DNA of 64,000 nucleotides, taken from NCBI GenBank assembly GCA_964036045.1, contig OZ038378.1, forward strand, positions 57,071,498 through 57,135,497. The letters run 5' to 3'. Numbering within the stretch: position 1 is the first letter of the stretch; each line of letters starts with the position of its first letter. Below, piece after piece: positions 35,461 to 46,148 of this stretch. A model generated the notes under the pieces. That model had not been told where the DNA came from. It saw only the letters and a program-made list of their open reading frames with translations, and did no database searches. The position numbers were made by a program, and so were the translations under genes. The stretch comes from Eutreptiella sp. 'Long Island Sound 2002'. Its lineage: Eukaryota > Euglenozoa > Euglenophyceae > Eutreptiales > Eutreptiaceae.

Positions 35461-38400
35461 TCATGATTTCCGAACCGAAAGAGGGATGCCAGGTGAAAAT
35501 GTAGGCTTCTCTGCCGGTGCGACCATGCCAAGGACATACCGCTTCACACGATCCGGCAATGGCTTCCAACCACGGTGCTGGGCATGTCCACGGTGAACAG
35601 CATGTGGGGCACGCACATCGCGCCCCCCCTCACACTCTCTCACCCCATGGAGCAAAGACGCCACATACACCCCCAAGGGTGTGCAGAAGTCATCGCCCAG
35701 GAAGCCTACCATGTCCACGTGCTTGTAGGCATCCTGCCAAACAGGCAGAGACACAGTGCGGTAGCTAGATGACCGGGGGGGCTGGGAATAAGTTTGGGCC
35801 TCGCGGAAGGGCTTGGTCAGCAGAAACTGCACCGGCCTTTGCTCGTGGTCCGCGAAATCCTGTGTGTGGCACACTCTCTCCAACCCCTCAATGTCATGCC
35901 ACCGTGCCCAACCTGTGTCCTCATCCCTGAGGAGGATGTAGGGCAATGCCCACCCCGTGAAATCGGGGAGGGTCACCCCGAGGTGCTTTGGTTCTACGTC
36001 CCCCGCTTCCAGGCGCACCCGCATCTCCAGTGTCCCAACCCTCTTGTTGGCCATGATCCGCTCCCAGTCCAACAATTGGTCACTTTGGGAGGGGGAGAAT
36101 CCCCAGGGGTCAAGGGCTTTGGCATGCTTCCTCCACGGTTTCCAAAGCCACTGCCCCACCAACCCCAACCCCCCCCCCTGAACTTGTAGATGACGCCCAC
36201 CTCTTTTTTGGCAAGGGTGGGTTGTTGGTACATAACCCCCAGGAGGTGCACCTTCTGTACGTCGTCTGGGGAAGGGAAATTCTGCAGTTCGGCAGCCATC
36301 ACCCTCAGCCCACTCAACCAACCCGCAGTGAGGGGGGACTCCTCCCAACCGAGAAAGGCCCCGAAAAGATGCAGCTCGGATTGGGCCCTGCTGGTTAGTG
36401 TGTTTGCCCGCACCACGTCCTTCATGATCCCCGGCTCCGAGGACACCAGGGAGGCAAGGACAACCGGAACCTGCAGACCCTGGTACCGGTCCAGGGTGGC
36501 GATCATCTGCACACACTCATATGCCTGGTCCCCATGCATATGGCGCCCTGCCGCCCCCACACAGTGCTGCAGCCATAGCATCTGCGCATAGTGTGTGGTG
36601 ACGATTGCCACTGACTTGGGGGGGTACACATTTGCATTGTGTGCATGCTCCAGAAAGTGCAACACGAGCAAGGCCTCGTCCTTGCTCGTGTTCCCCTGAT
36701 TGCGCATGGCCTCGTCCATGACAAGGCTCTCCCATGCTCTGCCAACCTCCCTTCTCAGTATCTGCACCCGGGCGCCCGACATCCCGTACCGTGTCAGCTC
36801 CGATCGCCACTCAGGATCGTTTGTGCTGACTATGCGGATGCGTTGCCCTGCCAACACCGCGGGGGGTAATGGTGGGGCCTAGGCGGAGTACCCCAAGGAC
36901 CCCCCCGTGAACAGCCCACGCACCACCGTTGCCAAAGGCACGTCCATGCGGAATTGCTGGGTTAGGACACACGCAGCACACCTTGTACGGTACAGGACAA
37001 ACTGCAACACACTACTTGTGGCGAAGCGCTGCGAGTCACCATACTGCATCCCTGGTCCCTGGTCAAGGTGCACATTGAGGTTAGCAAAATGCTCGGACTG
37101 CGGCCATGCAATATGTTGAGCCGTCACCTTGCCCCCTTTCGCCTTTTTATCCCCTTCCGCTGCAGCTGCTTTCGCTGCAGCTGCAGCTACAAGAAGAGTG
37201 ATGGCACGGTATGGGCGCAGTTGACCGGCATCCCCACAAAACATGCACTGTGCCCCAAAAGCTGCCAAGTCCAGACCCACTGGGATGCTATGCCTCGAGG
37301 ACTCATCCACGAAGCTGAATGCGAACCGGAGGGGTGGGTCACCCGCAAGCAACAACTTCCGCCGTGTGGCGACCATACCAGCTGTTGCAAAGAGAACCCG
37401 GCAGCTGTTGAGGGCACACTGCAATGTGCCATTGCAGTCCGGATGATTGGCCAACGTCTCTTGGACTGTTGTTTGGTTGTACGGCTCCAAATCCGGGGGG
37501 GTCCGGCCCCTTGCAGCTCGGAACCGCATCCAGGGCACGGGGTGGCCCTTCAGCACCGCCTTTGAGAAGACAAGATCCTGGTCTGCCGATTGGATCACCC
37601 GCAGCATCAGGTTGTCGACCTGTGCGTTTGTTGGGGCAGTGACCAAGATGCATGCCCGAGGGGGGTTGTCATTTGCCCCCCCCCCCCTTTCCTGCCAGTG
37701 TGTATCGAATCTGGCGCCTTGGGATTCGGGATGCATGGGTCGAAGTGCCCCTGCTGCCACATCACTGCCTTGATGCACGCCAACGGGGTCTCCGACTTCC
37801 CCGTGCCGGCCTCCCCAGTCATGGAGGAGACAACAGCACCCTCATCCGGACATTGCCGGACAGCCAAGGCTTGGGAGGGGTTCAGGTTATGATGCTCCAC
37901 AAGGTGACGCAGGATCTGCTGGTCCTCGGCAGGGAGGCTGTTAGACAGCCGTGGTTCTTGCCGGGTGGCATTGAGCAACGCGTTCCAGGCCAGCCCCGTC
38001 CGTATCTCCTCACGCAACGACCGGAACGCTGCCTCGTCAGGCAGGACACAGCACCACCACCTGCGCATGTGCAAGATGGGCGGTTTGTTCGCACAAACAA
38101 TGGTCACCTTGTCACCAGAGGTGCCATCACCTTGCACCTTGCCAATCCAGTCCGGGTTTGGTGCCACGTCAAGGGTGGCGACATATGCCCGCTTCATGTC
38201 CCATCCATGGATGAGATCCCCATCGGTCAGGTCGTAGTTGCCCCAAACTTCGAGCTCAGCAGACCATTCTATTACCGTGACCATGTTGCCATGCTTGTCG
38301 TCCTTCAGCGTCTCAACCCTGTCAAAGCACAGCTCCCTATGGGCACCTTGGTCCCATGCCCACCCTCGGGCAGCGGCGATCTCATGCACGGTGTGCACCA

Positions 38401-38827
38401 AGGATGCCTTGTGGACATACGCATCGCGATCAGCCCAACGGGTGGTGAATCCATCGGTTGGGTTCGTGTCGATGTCATAGTCCACGTGGGCAAGGGTTTC
38501 CGGAAAGGTCCAGGCCTTGTCTTTGGCTTGCGGCGGGCCTTGGCCTGTGCCTTGTGGTGGGGCCTCACCTTTGTCTTGCGGCGGGCCTTGGCCTGTGCCT
38601 TGTGGGGGGGGCTGACCTTTGCCTCGTGGGGGGCCATGGCCTTTGCCTTGTGGATGGGCTTGGCCTTTGTCTGTGCCTTGTTGGGGGCCTTTGCCTTGCG
38701 CAGGGCCATGCCCTTTGCCTTGCTCAGGGCCATGGCCTTTGCCTTGCTGTGGGCCTTTGCCTTTGCCGTGCTGAGGGCCTTTGCCTTGCCAATGGCCATG
38801 GGGCTGTGTTTGCCCTCCGTTTGGCAT
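35461..38827 (-). CDS. UPF1-like SF1 helicase with one in-frame TAG and two C/G-run frameshifts
   Basis: Read together, about 1,120 residues. The N-terminus is a QGKGP-type low-complexity repeat of about 100 residues. Then come a Q-motif (LNPSQALAV), Walker A (GEAGTGKS) near 37.8 kb, motif Ia (APTNAQVDNL), DExx motif II (FVDESS), motif III (CGDAGQL), motif IV (QQFRM), and, after the TAG at 36879, motif V/VI segments (DRYQGLQ, then LTSRAQSELHLFG). That order matches SF1 5'-3' helicases of the UPF1/DNA2 type. Frame changes occur at C-runs near 37,680 and 36,172; the TAG lies between motif IV and motif V in the same frame. The final stop is TGA. The C-terminal ~230 residues are unrecognised. Neighbours carry the 88-bp family, which suggests one mobile unit with the proline-rich gene and the hAT gene. 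Confidence 0.75.
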
Positions 38828-38839
38828 GTTGTCTGGGTC

Positions 38840-39175
38840 GGGGCGCTGTGGCCGGGGACCGAGAGCGAACTCCTGCGGCTCAGAGGCCTGCAGTAGGTGA
38901 GTTGGGGGTTCAAAAACGACCCTGGTCGGGGCGCTGTGGCCGGGGACCGAGGGCGAACTCCTGCGGCTCAGCGGCCCGCAGTGGGTGGGTACGGAGAGGA
39001 ACGACGACCCTGGTCGGGGCGCTGTGGCCGGGGACCGAGGGCGAACTCCTGCGGCTCAGCGGCCCGCAGTGGGTGGGTACGGAGGGGAACGACGACCCTG
39101 GTCGGGGTGCTGTGGCCGGGGACCGAGGGCGAACTCCTGCGGCTCAGCGGCCCGCAGTGGGTGAGAGATGAACGC
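38840..39175. repeat. 88-bp minisatellite upstream of the helicase gene
   Basis: Three to four units with core GGCCGGGGACCGAGGGCGAA followed by CTCCTGCGGCTCAGCGGCC, spaced 88-89 bp. They are the same family and period as 16,590-17,185, about 22 kb away. The helicase start codon at 38,827 is only about 15 bp downstream of the block on the minus strand, so the repeat occupies the promoter position. Confidence 0.85.
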
Positions 39176-40382
39176 GTGGGTGTTGGGGCAGGCCCAACTC
39201 AGATGTCTAGGTCAGAGACGCAACGGTCTAGACCCAAGACGCACTTCCTCGCCTCAAGGGGGAGGTTGGAAAGAAAAGAGTGCCCTATGTGTAAGAGACG
39301 CCCGGTGCACACTTGCCGAAGAGCTGGAAATTGGAATGTTTCACCGAAGTCTGTGGAAGTTGCGGGGGGGCCTGCGCAGGCAGCAATGACCCAAGCTGCG
39401 GCCTCTCCGGCGGGGGGGCGGACTGAGACGCACGGCGCTGGAGCAATGAACCGTACTGCGGGGTGGGGCACGGCCGCTTCGGGGCGGGAGGCAATGGGAG
39501 GAGGGAGGAGCGGCGGTGCCTGCTATACTGGGTCACTGTCACCTGATCACTTGCTGGAGGGGGCAGTGGCCGACGAGGCACAGGTTGTGGGGCCGGCTTG
39601 GGGATACGGGGGGGTTTTGGGGTAGCACACAGGATTTCAAGCACCACTGCTGCATGCTCCTCGTCCCTGGAAAGGAAATGCGAACGGCTAATTCGCATGC
39701 CCTCCTGCCACACCCGCAAGGGGTTTTTCTTGGGCTGCTGAACCGCAAACCGGTACATCGCACGGCGGTTCAGCACCCCGTGCACGAAATACTGAACCCC
39801 ACCCCCGTGATTCTCCCGGATGAGCTGCAATGTTTTGGCACTGTAAGGCCCGTGAACAGTGGGTTTGGGGGGGATGGGGGGGTCCTTGGGTACGTACTTG
39901 GGGGGTTGTGGGGGGGATGGCGGTGGAACGGCAGTGCACATCAGGGCCTCCTCCACGGCTTCCAGGGCTACCAGGTATGGGGTTGAGGTAACGTGGGGTC
40001 TCGGTGGAGGACTTACTGGCGTTGGAGAGGTTGCTGGTGAAGGGGGAGAGGGGGGCGGTGTTGGCAATGGAGACTGGGGCGAGGCCAGTTCGCTGAGACA
40101 CTTCTCAGCGTCAGAGTCCCACGGTGGCGAGGGGGGTTGGTCTCCAAACCGCAATAGCTCCGGCAGATCCCCCCAACCACAGTCCGGAAACGAAGGGCTG
40201 GAGGGGACGGAAGAGGCCACGCTAAGGGGGCTAGACGACATGGCAAACTGCGGCGCGCAGCGGGTGGTGGGGCAGGCCCAACTCCAATGTCTGGGTCAGC
40301 GACGCAGTGGTCTAGACCCAAGACAGACTTCCTCGCCTCAAGGGGGAGGTAGATAACAAAAGAGTGCCCTATGTGTAGAAGA
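39176..40382. repeat. ~125-bp direct repeats bracketing the proline-rich gene
   Basis: Copy 1 (39,176-39,300) and copy 2 (40,256-40,382) share GGGGCAGGCCCAACTC, a GTCTAGACCCAAGAC block, CTTCCTCGCCTCAAGGGGGA and AAGAGTGCCCTATGTGTA. Parts of this sequence are diverged 88-bp minisatellite (compare GACTTCTGCGCCTCAAGGG at 16.63 kb). Confidence 0.85.
39285..40241 (-). CDS. Proline-rich protein of unknown function
   Basis: A frame of 318 codons starting MSSSPLSVASSVPSSPSFPD. The first 110 and last 110 residues are rich in proline and serine (PTPPPSPPSP, PPRPHVTSTP). A more ordered core at about 125-195 contains YSAKTLQLIRENHGGGVQYF and RAMYRFAVQQPKKNPLRVW. No domain is recognised. The frame ends in TAG inside the flanking direct repeat. 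Near-copies of a ~125-bp repeat lie at both ends (39,176-39,300 and 40,256-40,382), so the gene behaves as a cassette. It is on the same strand as the helicase, about 460 bp upstream. It might be a structural or DNA-binding accessory protein of the element, but that is a guess. Confidence 0.5.
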   Translation of the reverse strand: MSSSPLSVASSVPSSPSFPDCGWGDLPELLRFGDQPPSPPWDSDAEKCLSELASPQSPLPTPPPSPPSPATSPTPVSPPPRPHVTSTPYLVALEAVEEALMCTAVPPPSPPQPPKYVPKDPPIPPKPTVHGPYSAKTLQLIRENHGGGVQYFVHGVLNRRAMYRFAVQQPKKNPLRVWQEGMRISRSHFLSRDEEHAAVVLEILCATPKPPRIPKPAPQPVPRRPLPPPASDQVTVTQYSRHRRSSLLPLPPAPKRPCPTPQYGSLLQRRASQSAPPPERPQLGSLLPAQAPPQLPQTSVKHSNFQLFGKCAPGVSYT

Positions 40383-40444
40383 GGATTCATGGTTTTTTGG
40401 GGTGCGGTGTACCACAGCGTTGTACCACAGTGTTGCATGCTAAG

Positions 40445-40720
40445 CGTGTCAAATACCAGGAAATCAGAACCCCTTCTCAGTTGTTGTCAGCACATTCTTC
40501 ATCGAAGGGGTCTGTGGCGCCAGGGCCTGGACCACAGACAACTAAAACACCTCAAGGATGTTCTGCATAATGAGCACATTCTGATCGGATGCAGAAACAA
40601 ACATGTCAAAACCCCTTCTCAGCTGTTGGCAGCATCATCACTGAAGGGGTATATGGTCGTAGGCGCCAAGGCCTAGACCACACACAACCTGAACACCTCC
40701 AGGGTGTTCTACATAATCAC
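40445..40720. repeat. 143-bp tandem repeat, two copies
   Basis: AACCCCTTCTCAG is at 40,468 and 40,611, giving a period of 143 bp. Both copies contain GAAGGGGT, a GGCGCCA block, CCTAGACCACA or its variant, and GTTCT(G/A)CATAAT. They diverge at roughly one base in six. No gene is apparent in the copies. Confidence 0.75.
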
Positions 40721-41750
40721 ATTGAAACAACAGCAAAATGTCTGTGTCAGTGTGCTAGCCTGAGGTCCTGGAGCAAGCTGCAGAAATGGTGTCCTAATTA
40801 TACCCAAGTCTGCACCCTTGCTGAACCCGGCGGATGTCTTACCGGTGCCACGGGGTACACCCCGGGTCTCTCCGCCCCTAGGTGCACAATTTCCGTGCTG
40901 GCACCAAAAATGCTTGGGGGAATACCCAACGATAACGCCAAGGTATTGGTTTTTCCTACCTGCCTGCCTACTACAGGGGAGGGGTGGCCAAAAGCTATGA
41001 GGCATGAAAACGCCTGTTTGCTATGTGGCCAAAACCTAGGCTACCACTGCCACTGCCCACCGAAAACCCTGTTAAAATTCCAGGAAACTGGCAGGACAGT
41101 GACACACACACTGTAGGTTCTACACACCCTACTGTGGACCCAGCCTTCGAAGGATGACGTCATCCAGGCCTTCCACTCCTACACGCACACGCTACTTGGT
41201 GCTGCTGTCAACGAGGTCGTAGGCCCTACTGGCCTTCCTGTGAGAGAAGCAAGCAACACACAGCGCTGCTAAGCTGCTGTGGCCTTACAGGGACGCCATT
41301 ACGCGTACCCCTGCCAGGGCTTGGAGGGAAGGAGTGCACTGCGGCGCAGCGTGAGTACGTGTCGTTCACGGCGGAGTCGTTCAGCGTCTTCTTCAGTGGT
41401 TCCCCATTTCTTTGGTGTGATCCGCGCCCCTTTTGCTGGGCAAAAAATTGTGCTGTCGAAGACAGCAAAGTGCACCAATCACCCTGACCTACACCACCTG
41501 AGAGGTTCACATGCAGGCACTGTTTTGGGCTGAGGAACCTAACCACCCTCGCCGTATTATACGGGTCCTCGAGTGGAAAATAATACGCTGTCCCAAAACA
41601 GGTCCTTCCAAGAAAGCAAGCTTAAGGAACTCCGCCCGTTCTCTTATAGAACGTAGGGCGGAGCCCCTGGTTAACCTAAACAAGGGTTTACCGAGCGCAC
41701 CACGCGTGGCCTACCCTTTAATGCGTCATGTGAATGCATAGGATACATAG
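40721..41750. other. Unassigned spacer with weak coding signal
   Basis: No family is recognised. A plus-strand frame to 41,116 contains a cysteine-histidine stretch (CLLCGQNLGYHCHCPP) that could be part of a zinc-binding domain, but it has no extended support. The remainder is mixed in composition and closed by stops in all frames over short distances. I see no promoter, terminator or RNA gene that I can defend. Confidence 0.3.
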
Positions 41751-41756
41751 CCGCAA

Positions 41757-41890
41757 TGACTCTACCAGGGGGTGGCCCCTCCTGGGCTTACTCACCTTAC
41801 CTACCACAATGTCAATCTCAAACATGATGACTCTACCAGGGGGTGGCCCCTCCTGGGGTTACTCACCTTACCTACCGCTGCAAGCGAAAG
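41757..41890. repeat. 69-bp tandem repeat, two copies
   Basis: ATGACTCTACCAGGGGGTGG occurs at 41,757 and 41,826, followed in both by CCCCTCCTGGG and TTACTCACCTTACCTACC. The copies differ at only a few positions. Confidence 0.85.
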
Positions 41891-41929
41891 GAGAGCAAAC
41901 ACAATGACATGCACACATGCGGGCATATT

Positions 41930-42290
41930 TTCCCCAACCCACCATTTTCCTGAAGTGAAGTTCCCGCGTTCACTGTGGGGGTGGGGGGGGGGGGGTACTG
42001 CCCTTATATCGCCATTTTCCTGAAGTGAAGTTCCTATGTGTCTGGTGGGGGGGGGGCACTTTTATGATTCGAAACAGGCGGGGGGGGGGGGGGGGGTACT
42101 ATGCTTTCCCTCATGTTGAACGTTTTCCGAGGTTCCATATTTTCCCATTTTCCACTTGTCCACTAGTCTCATATTGGGGGGGTGGGGTCTATCATGGGGG
42201 GCTTGGGTGTTGGGGGTTGGGGGGGATGGTCCATAAAAGCCTAAAGTCTGGAGTCTGATAGCCCATTGGGTTACTATACCCATAGCTGAC
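41930..42290. repeat. C/G-run tandem repeats, inverted relative to 7.65-8.2 kb
   Basis: Two clear units (CCATTTTCCTGAAGTGAAGT at 41,942 and 42,012) followed by G-runs. The reverse complement reads AACTTCACTTCAGGAAAATGG and GACACATAGGAACTTC, matching the units at 7735-7925. The outer edge also matches in inverse: ACTATACCCATAGCT here against AGCTATGGGTATAAAG near 7640. The block therefore pairs with the left one as a long, imperfect inverted repeat around about 33.7 kb. Confidence 0.7.
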
Positions 42291-43262
42291 CCCCCCCTCC
42301 AAAAAGTGGGTTTCAAGTGGGGGGGGTCTGGGGGGGTCCGGACCAAAAACTCATTGGGGGATGCGTTTATTGGACAAAAAAATGATTTTACAAGGGGTTG
42401 AACTAACAATTCAACCCCTTGGGGTAGGGTATGCGAATAGCCCCAAAAAGGCCGAAATGGGGGGGTATGTGGCGTTTTCCCCTATATACGCCTGCCTGGC
42501 TTTAATCTAACGACCTCTGCGAGGTGATTCTTGAGCTGCCCTAGGTGAAAAGCTGCATGAGCAGGTTGTGTACCGGCCCATTCACCAGGCCATTATTGGT
42601 GGAAATAGCCATTTCGCGTCTTGGGCACGGGCATTTGACCGGCCCTCCGCAAAGCTACAAACCGCAAAAAACGTCCTTCCGTATCCTAGTAGGCATATAC
42701 CGTCAGAAGATCCCCACTCACACCTCGGAGTGGGTACAACGGGGTCACCGAGGTCGCCAAAACCGCCAACATAGCAAAAATGGCCCAAAAGTGCATAAGC
42801 TGCATAAGCGCTCGTCCCAATCCCCCCCATACGAACCCTATGGAGTCGGGACACGGAAACACTTTTTCGGCTCAAAATCAAAAAGAAACCAAAAGATTCA
42901 TGATTTTTGACCCAAAAAAAGGGGGGCTCATTTTTTTATCCCCACCCCATCCCCCCCCCACCCCCCTCCCCCAAAAACTGAAAAAAATGGGTTCGAAGTG
43001 TGGGGGGTCTTGGGGGGTCCGGACCAAAAAATCATTGGAGGATTTGTTTACTGCACAAAATATTGATTTTACAAGGGGTTAAACTAACAATTCGACCCCT
43101 TGGGGTAGGGTACGCGAATAGCCCCAAAAAGGCCCAAAATGGGGGGTATGTGGCATTCTCCCCATATATAGGCCTGCCTAGCTTTGATCTAACAACCTCT
43201 GCGAGGTTATTCATGATTTTCGACCCAAAAAAAAGGAGGGGTCATTTTTTCGACATTTTGGA
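42290..43262. repeat. Composite units of the 194-bp satellite, right side
   Basis: The stretch from CCTCCAAAAAGTGGGTTTC through AAGGGGTTGAAC and CCTATATACGCCTGCCTGGC matches 5070-5290. It then repeats the CCCATTCACCAGG, GTCACCGAGGTCGCC and GGTTAAACTAACAATTC blocks in a more diverged form. Orientation is the same as in the left array. Confidence 0.85.
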
Positions 43263-43264
43263 CC

Positions 43265-43602
43265 CCCCCCCACCCCAGCACCAGCAGTGCGTGCAGCGGT
43301 GCCCTCTGAAAGGTTGCCCGCAGGTCGCCGGGGAGGCCGGCAAACGGTTTCCTCGGCGGACGCTGCTGGATCCTCCTTGCCGGCGGGCAGAAGGGTGTGT
43401 CACCTCGCAGGAACGCATATACCGCCCTCCTTCGATCTTGCATCGGCAGCTGCATGATCTGGGTCAGCCGATGGTTCCTGCGGGCATACACATCTTCCCC
43501 AATCTGGACCATGTCCTCCACAAAGAGCCTGGCCTTGGCAGGGCCCCGGGACGACGCCGCTCGCACCGCAGCGAACAGCCGCTTCACATCCCAGCCGCTT
43601 CA
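43265..43602 (-). pseudogene. Truncated copy of the LINE C-terminal region
   Basis: The minus frame matches the LINE at 47.43-47.74 kb residue for residue over more than 90 positions, for example [20 protein letters not shown], which is identical in both. Several DNA differences fall at third codon positions (AACGCATATACC against AACGCGTACACG). Both ends are cut: one joins satellite at a C-run near 43,262, the other meets a TA microsatellite at 43,603. It is a second member of the same LINE family. Confidence 0.85.
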
Positions 43603-43918
<316 letters not shown>

Positions 43919-44159
43919 GTGATACTCATAGTCATAACCACTTATCATGCCGTCTACTGGAGTTACCGGGCATCTCGCACCGACAGGTGGTTCATGCCTT
44001 GCTCGATCCCGTGGTCCCAGGGCTGCCTGAGGTGGCCCACAGCATGACGGAGGACCCAGAGGACCGGGATACCGGCCAACCAGGCTTTGAGGCAGTGGCA
44101 ACTGCAGAGCTTTAGCATTAGCAACGGCGACGGACGCTGGTCCGTTGGATCACTGGGAG

Positions 44160-44893
44160 TAAAGGGGCAAGGCAGGGCAACGTAGCAGCATAGCAACAAG
44201 CAGAAAGCAAGGGCGCCTCCTATGGGTGCAACACAGCAACCAAGGTACAATGCAGCACGCATGCGGCAAAGCAAGAACGGGCCCCTTGTTGTTTGCTCAC
44301 GTCCGCCACCGTGGAGACGTCCACCACCCCTGACCCCATGTAATCCACTGCCAGCTGCGCACAAGCAAAAGCCCGTTGATACACAGCCAGGGTTTCTGGG
44401 AGGCTCCAGCCTAGCCTGGCCCTTAGCCTTCATCGCCCCCTGGTCCCCATATTGTACGCCGCGAACCCAGCGTGGGTCCCCTCCTCCTGGGCTCTCCGTA
44501 GCTCATAGTCGCACCCACACCCCAAATATATAGAGTGCCGGTACCCCATGTCGGAGATCATAACCGGAGCGGCTTCGTGGGACTTGTACATGCCCACATA
44601 TAATATACCAATCGGGTCCGCAGGGGGGACGACGGCCGCCCCATGGCGTGAGAGGCGCAACCCGTGAATATCGCTGGCTGGGACTCGGGCTGGCAAGTGC
44701 CCTAGCTTGATTATCGACCCCCAGTGGGGGTACCCCGCAAAGGTTCGCCCCGGGCCGTGGTTACCAGGGTCACCTCGTCTGGCCCACATACATTGCCCTG
44801 ACGCCTACCCTTGACCCTTACCTGCACTGATTGGCCAGCTCCCATGGTTGCGCCATCTCCGCCACGGCAGCGTCCAGGCCGCAGATTGGGCAC
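44160..44893 (-). CDS. Possible broken coding region, unrecognised
   Basis: The minus strand holds protein-like text with frame changes: VQVRVKGRRQG near 44.85 kb, then SIIKLGHLPARVPASDIHGL, LYVGMYKSHEAAPVMISDMG and GTHAGFAAYNMG down to 44,433, where TGA interrupts. The same frame continues with SLPETLAVYQRAFACAQLAV. The arrangement (a YxGxYxSxEA-like block, then a G..AGFAxYN block) loosely recalls a SET domain, but the key NHS motif is not seen, so I do not assign it. No neighbour explains its function. Confidence 0.25.
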
Positions 44894-44899
44894 CCACAG

Positions 44900-46145
44900 A
44901 CGACGTGGCGTGCCTACTTATAGCATTGGCCCGCGCGTTACCCCCTGGACCTCTCCCTCAATTGCTACAGTACTTCACGAGCCGACCAGGTATGCACCCC
45001 CCAAGAGCATTCTGCGACTGAGGCCACGGGGTAGGCTACACATATATAGAAGGCGGCCTCAAACTTGGCGCTGCGCCGCCGTGCAGCACCGCCGCTGGGC
45101 CATACCGCCACGCCGACACATTGCCGCCGCAACCTGTGAACCGCCAACACACGCATCACCGTGACCGCGAGCCGTGCGCCGAGGTCAGACGGTTAGACTA
45201 TGTACATGCCCGCAGGCGCTGTCCCTCTAGTTTGTTCATGGGGCCAGGGGATGCCCCTGTACTCCCCCTGAGTGGTGAGAGGGGTCAGGGGAACACCCCA
45301 GTACTGCCAAGCAACAGCTTGATGTTCTCACCATACTGCTCCCCAGTACCGCCGCGCATCCGCGGTACACCCACCATACGGACCTCAGTAACGCCATGCG
45401 TACCCCTGTATCCCCAGTACACAGTCCTCAGCCCCGCCGTGTACACTCCACGACTCCCATCACATCATCCCCGGTACCGCCACGCATTCCCCAGTACACC
45501 CACCATACGGTCCACCGTACCACCACGCCGTCCCCATCACCCATCCTCACTTCGCCGCTCTCGGGGCCTTCAAGCAGCCCTTCTAACCCCCTGCGCTGAA
45601 CCCAGGACTAGGGGGCGCCTCCCCACCCGCACCGATCCCCCCTCGGGGTCACGGGCAGGCCCAACGCGCCTTCGGCCGTATCAGGCGCCACCCGCCTGTT
45701 GCTCCTCATCCCGCTCACTACAACACTAGAGGCGCTGCCGCTCCTTCGCGCTTCCAGGCCGACTCAACAACCCTCGGAGTAACGCGAGGCACCACCCTCG
45801 TGACTGCCGTAACCGGGCCGCCGGTAGAGACCCCGGTGTCATGGGAATACACTACATGGGTTTGGGCCTTATTACCCTGGTCGGGACGATCCATGACACC
45901 TCACTGTAGTAAGCGGCGACCCGGGGCAGGCGGGCGAAGCAGCACATCCCCTACCGAACCCGGTGTACGGGGGCAGTACGGCTCACTGTCAGGCCGGCAC
46001 GACCTGTCACATCGCATTGGCCGTCATACGCCGTCTGCCGTCGCCGCACACCCGGGCCGAGAGGACACTGCTTCCCACGAGCCGCCAGCGTGTGTAGGGT
46101 GCCCGGTGTAGGGACGGTGGCAAGCGCACCCACACCTCCCACACC
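44900..46145. other. Low-complexity spacer next to the LINE 3' end
   Basis: From 45,330 to 45,560 there are loose repeats of CCCAGTACACC and CCGTACCGCCACGC type. The plus strand is open for about 200 codons there but gives only proline, threonine and arginine-rich text. The rest, up to the LINE stop, shows no gene, no polyadenylation signal I can defend and no obvious target-site duplication. Confidence 0.4.
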
Positions 46146-46148
46146 CTG

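Noticed and set aside
44160-44893. SET domain
   Set aside because: Only two loosely similar blocks are present and the NHS and catalytic Tyr motifs are not visible.
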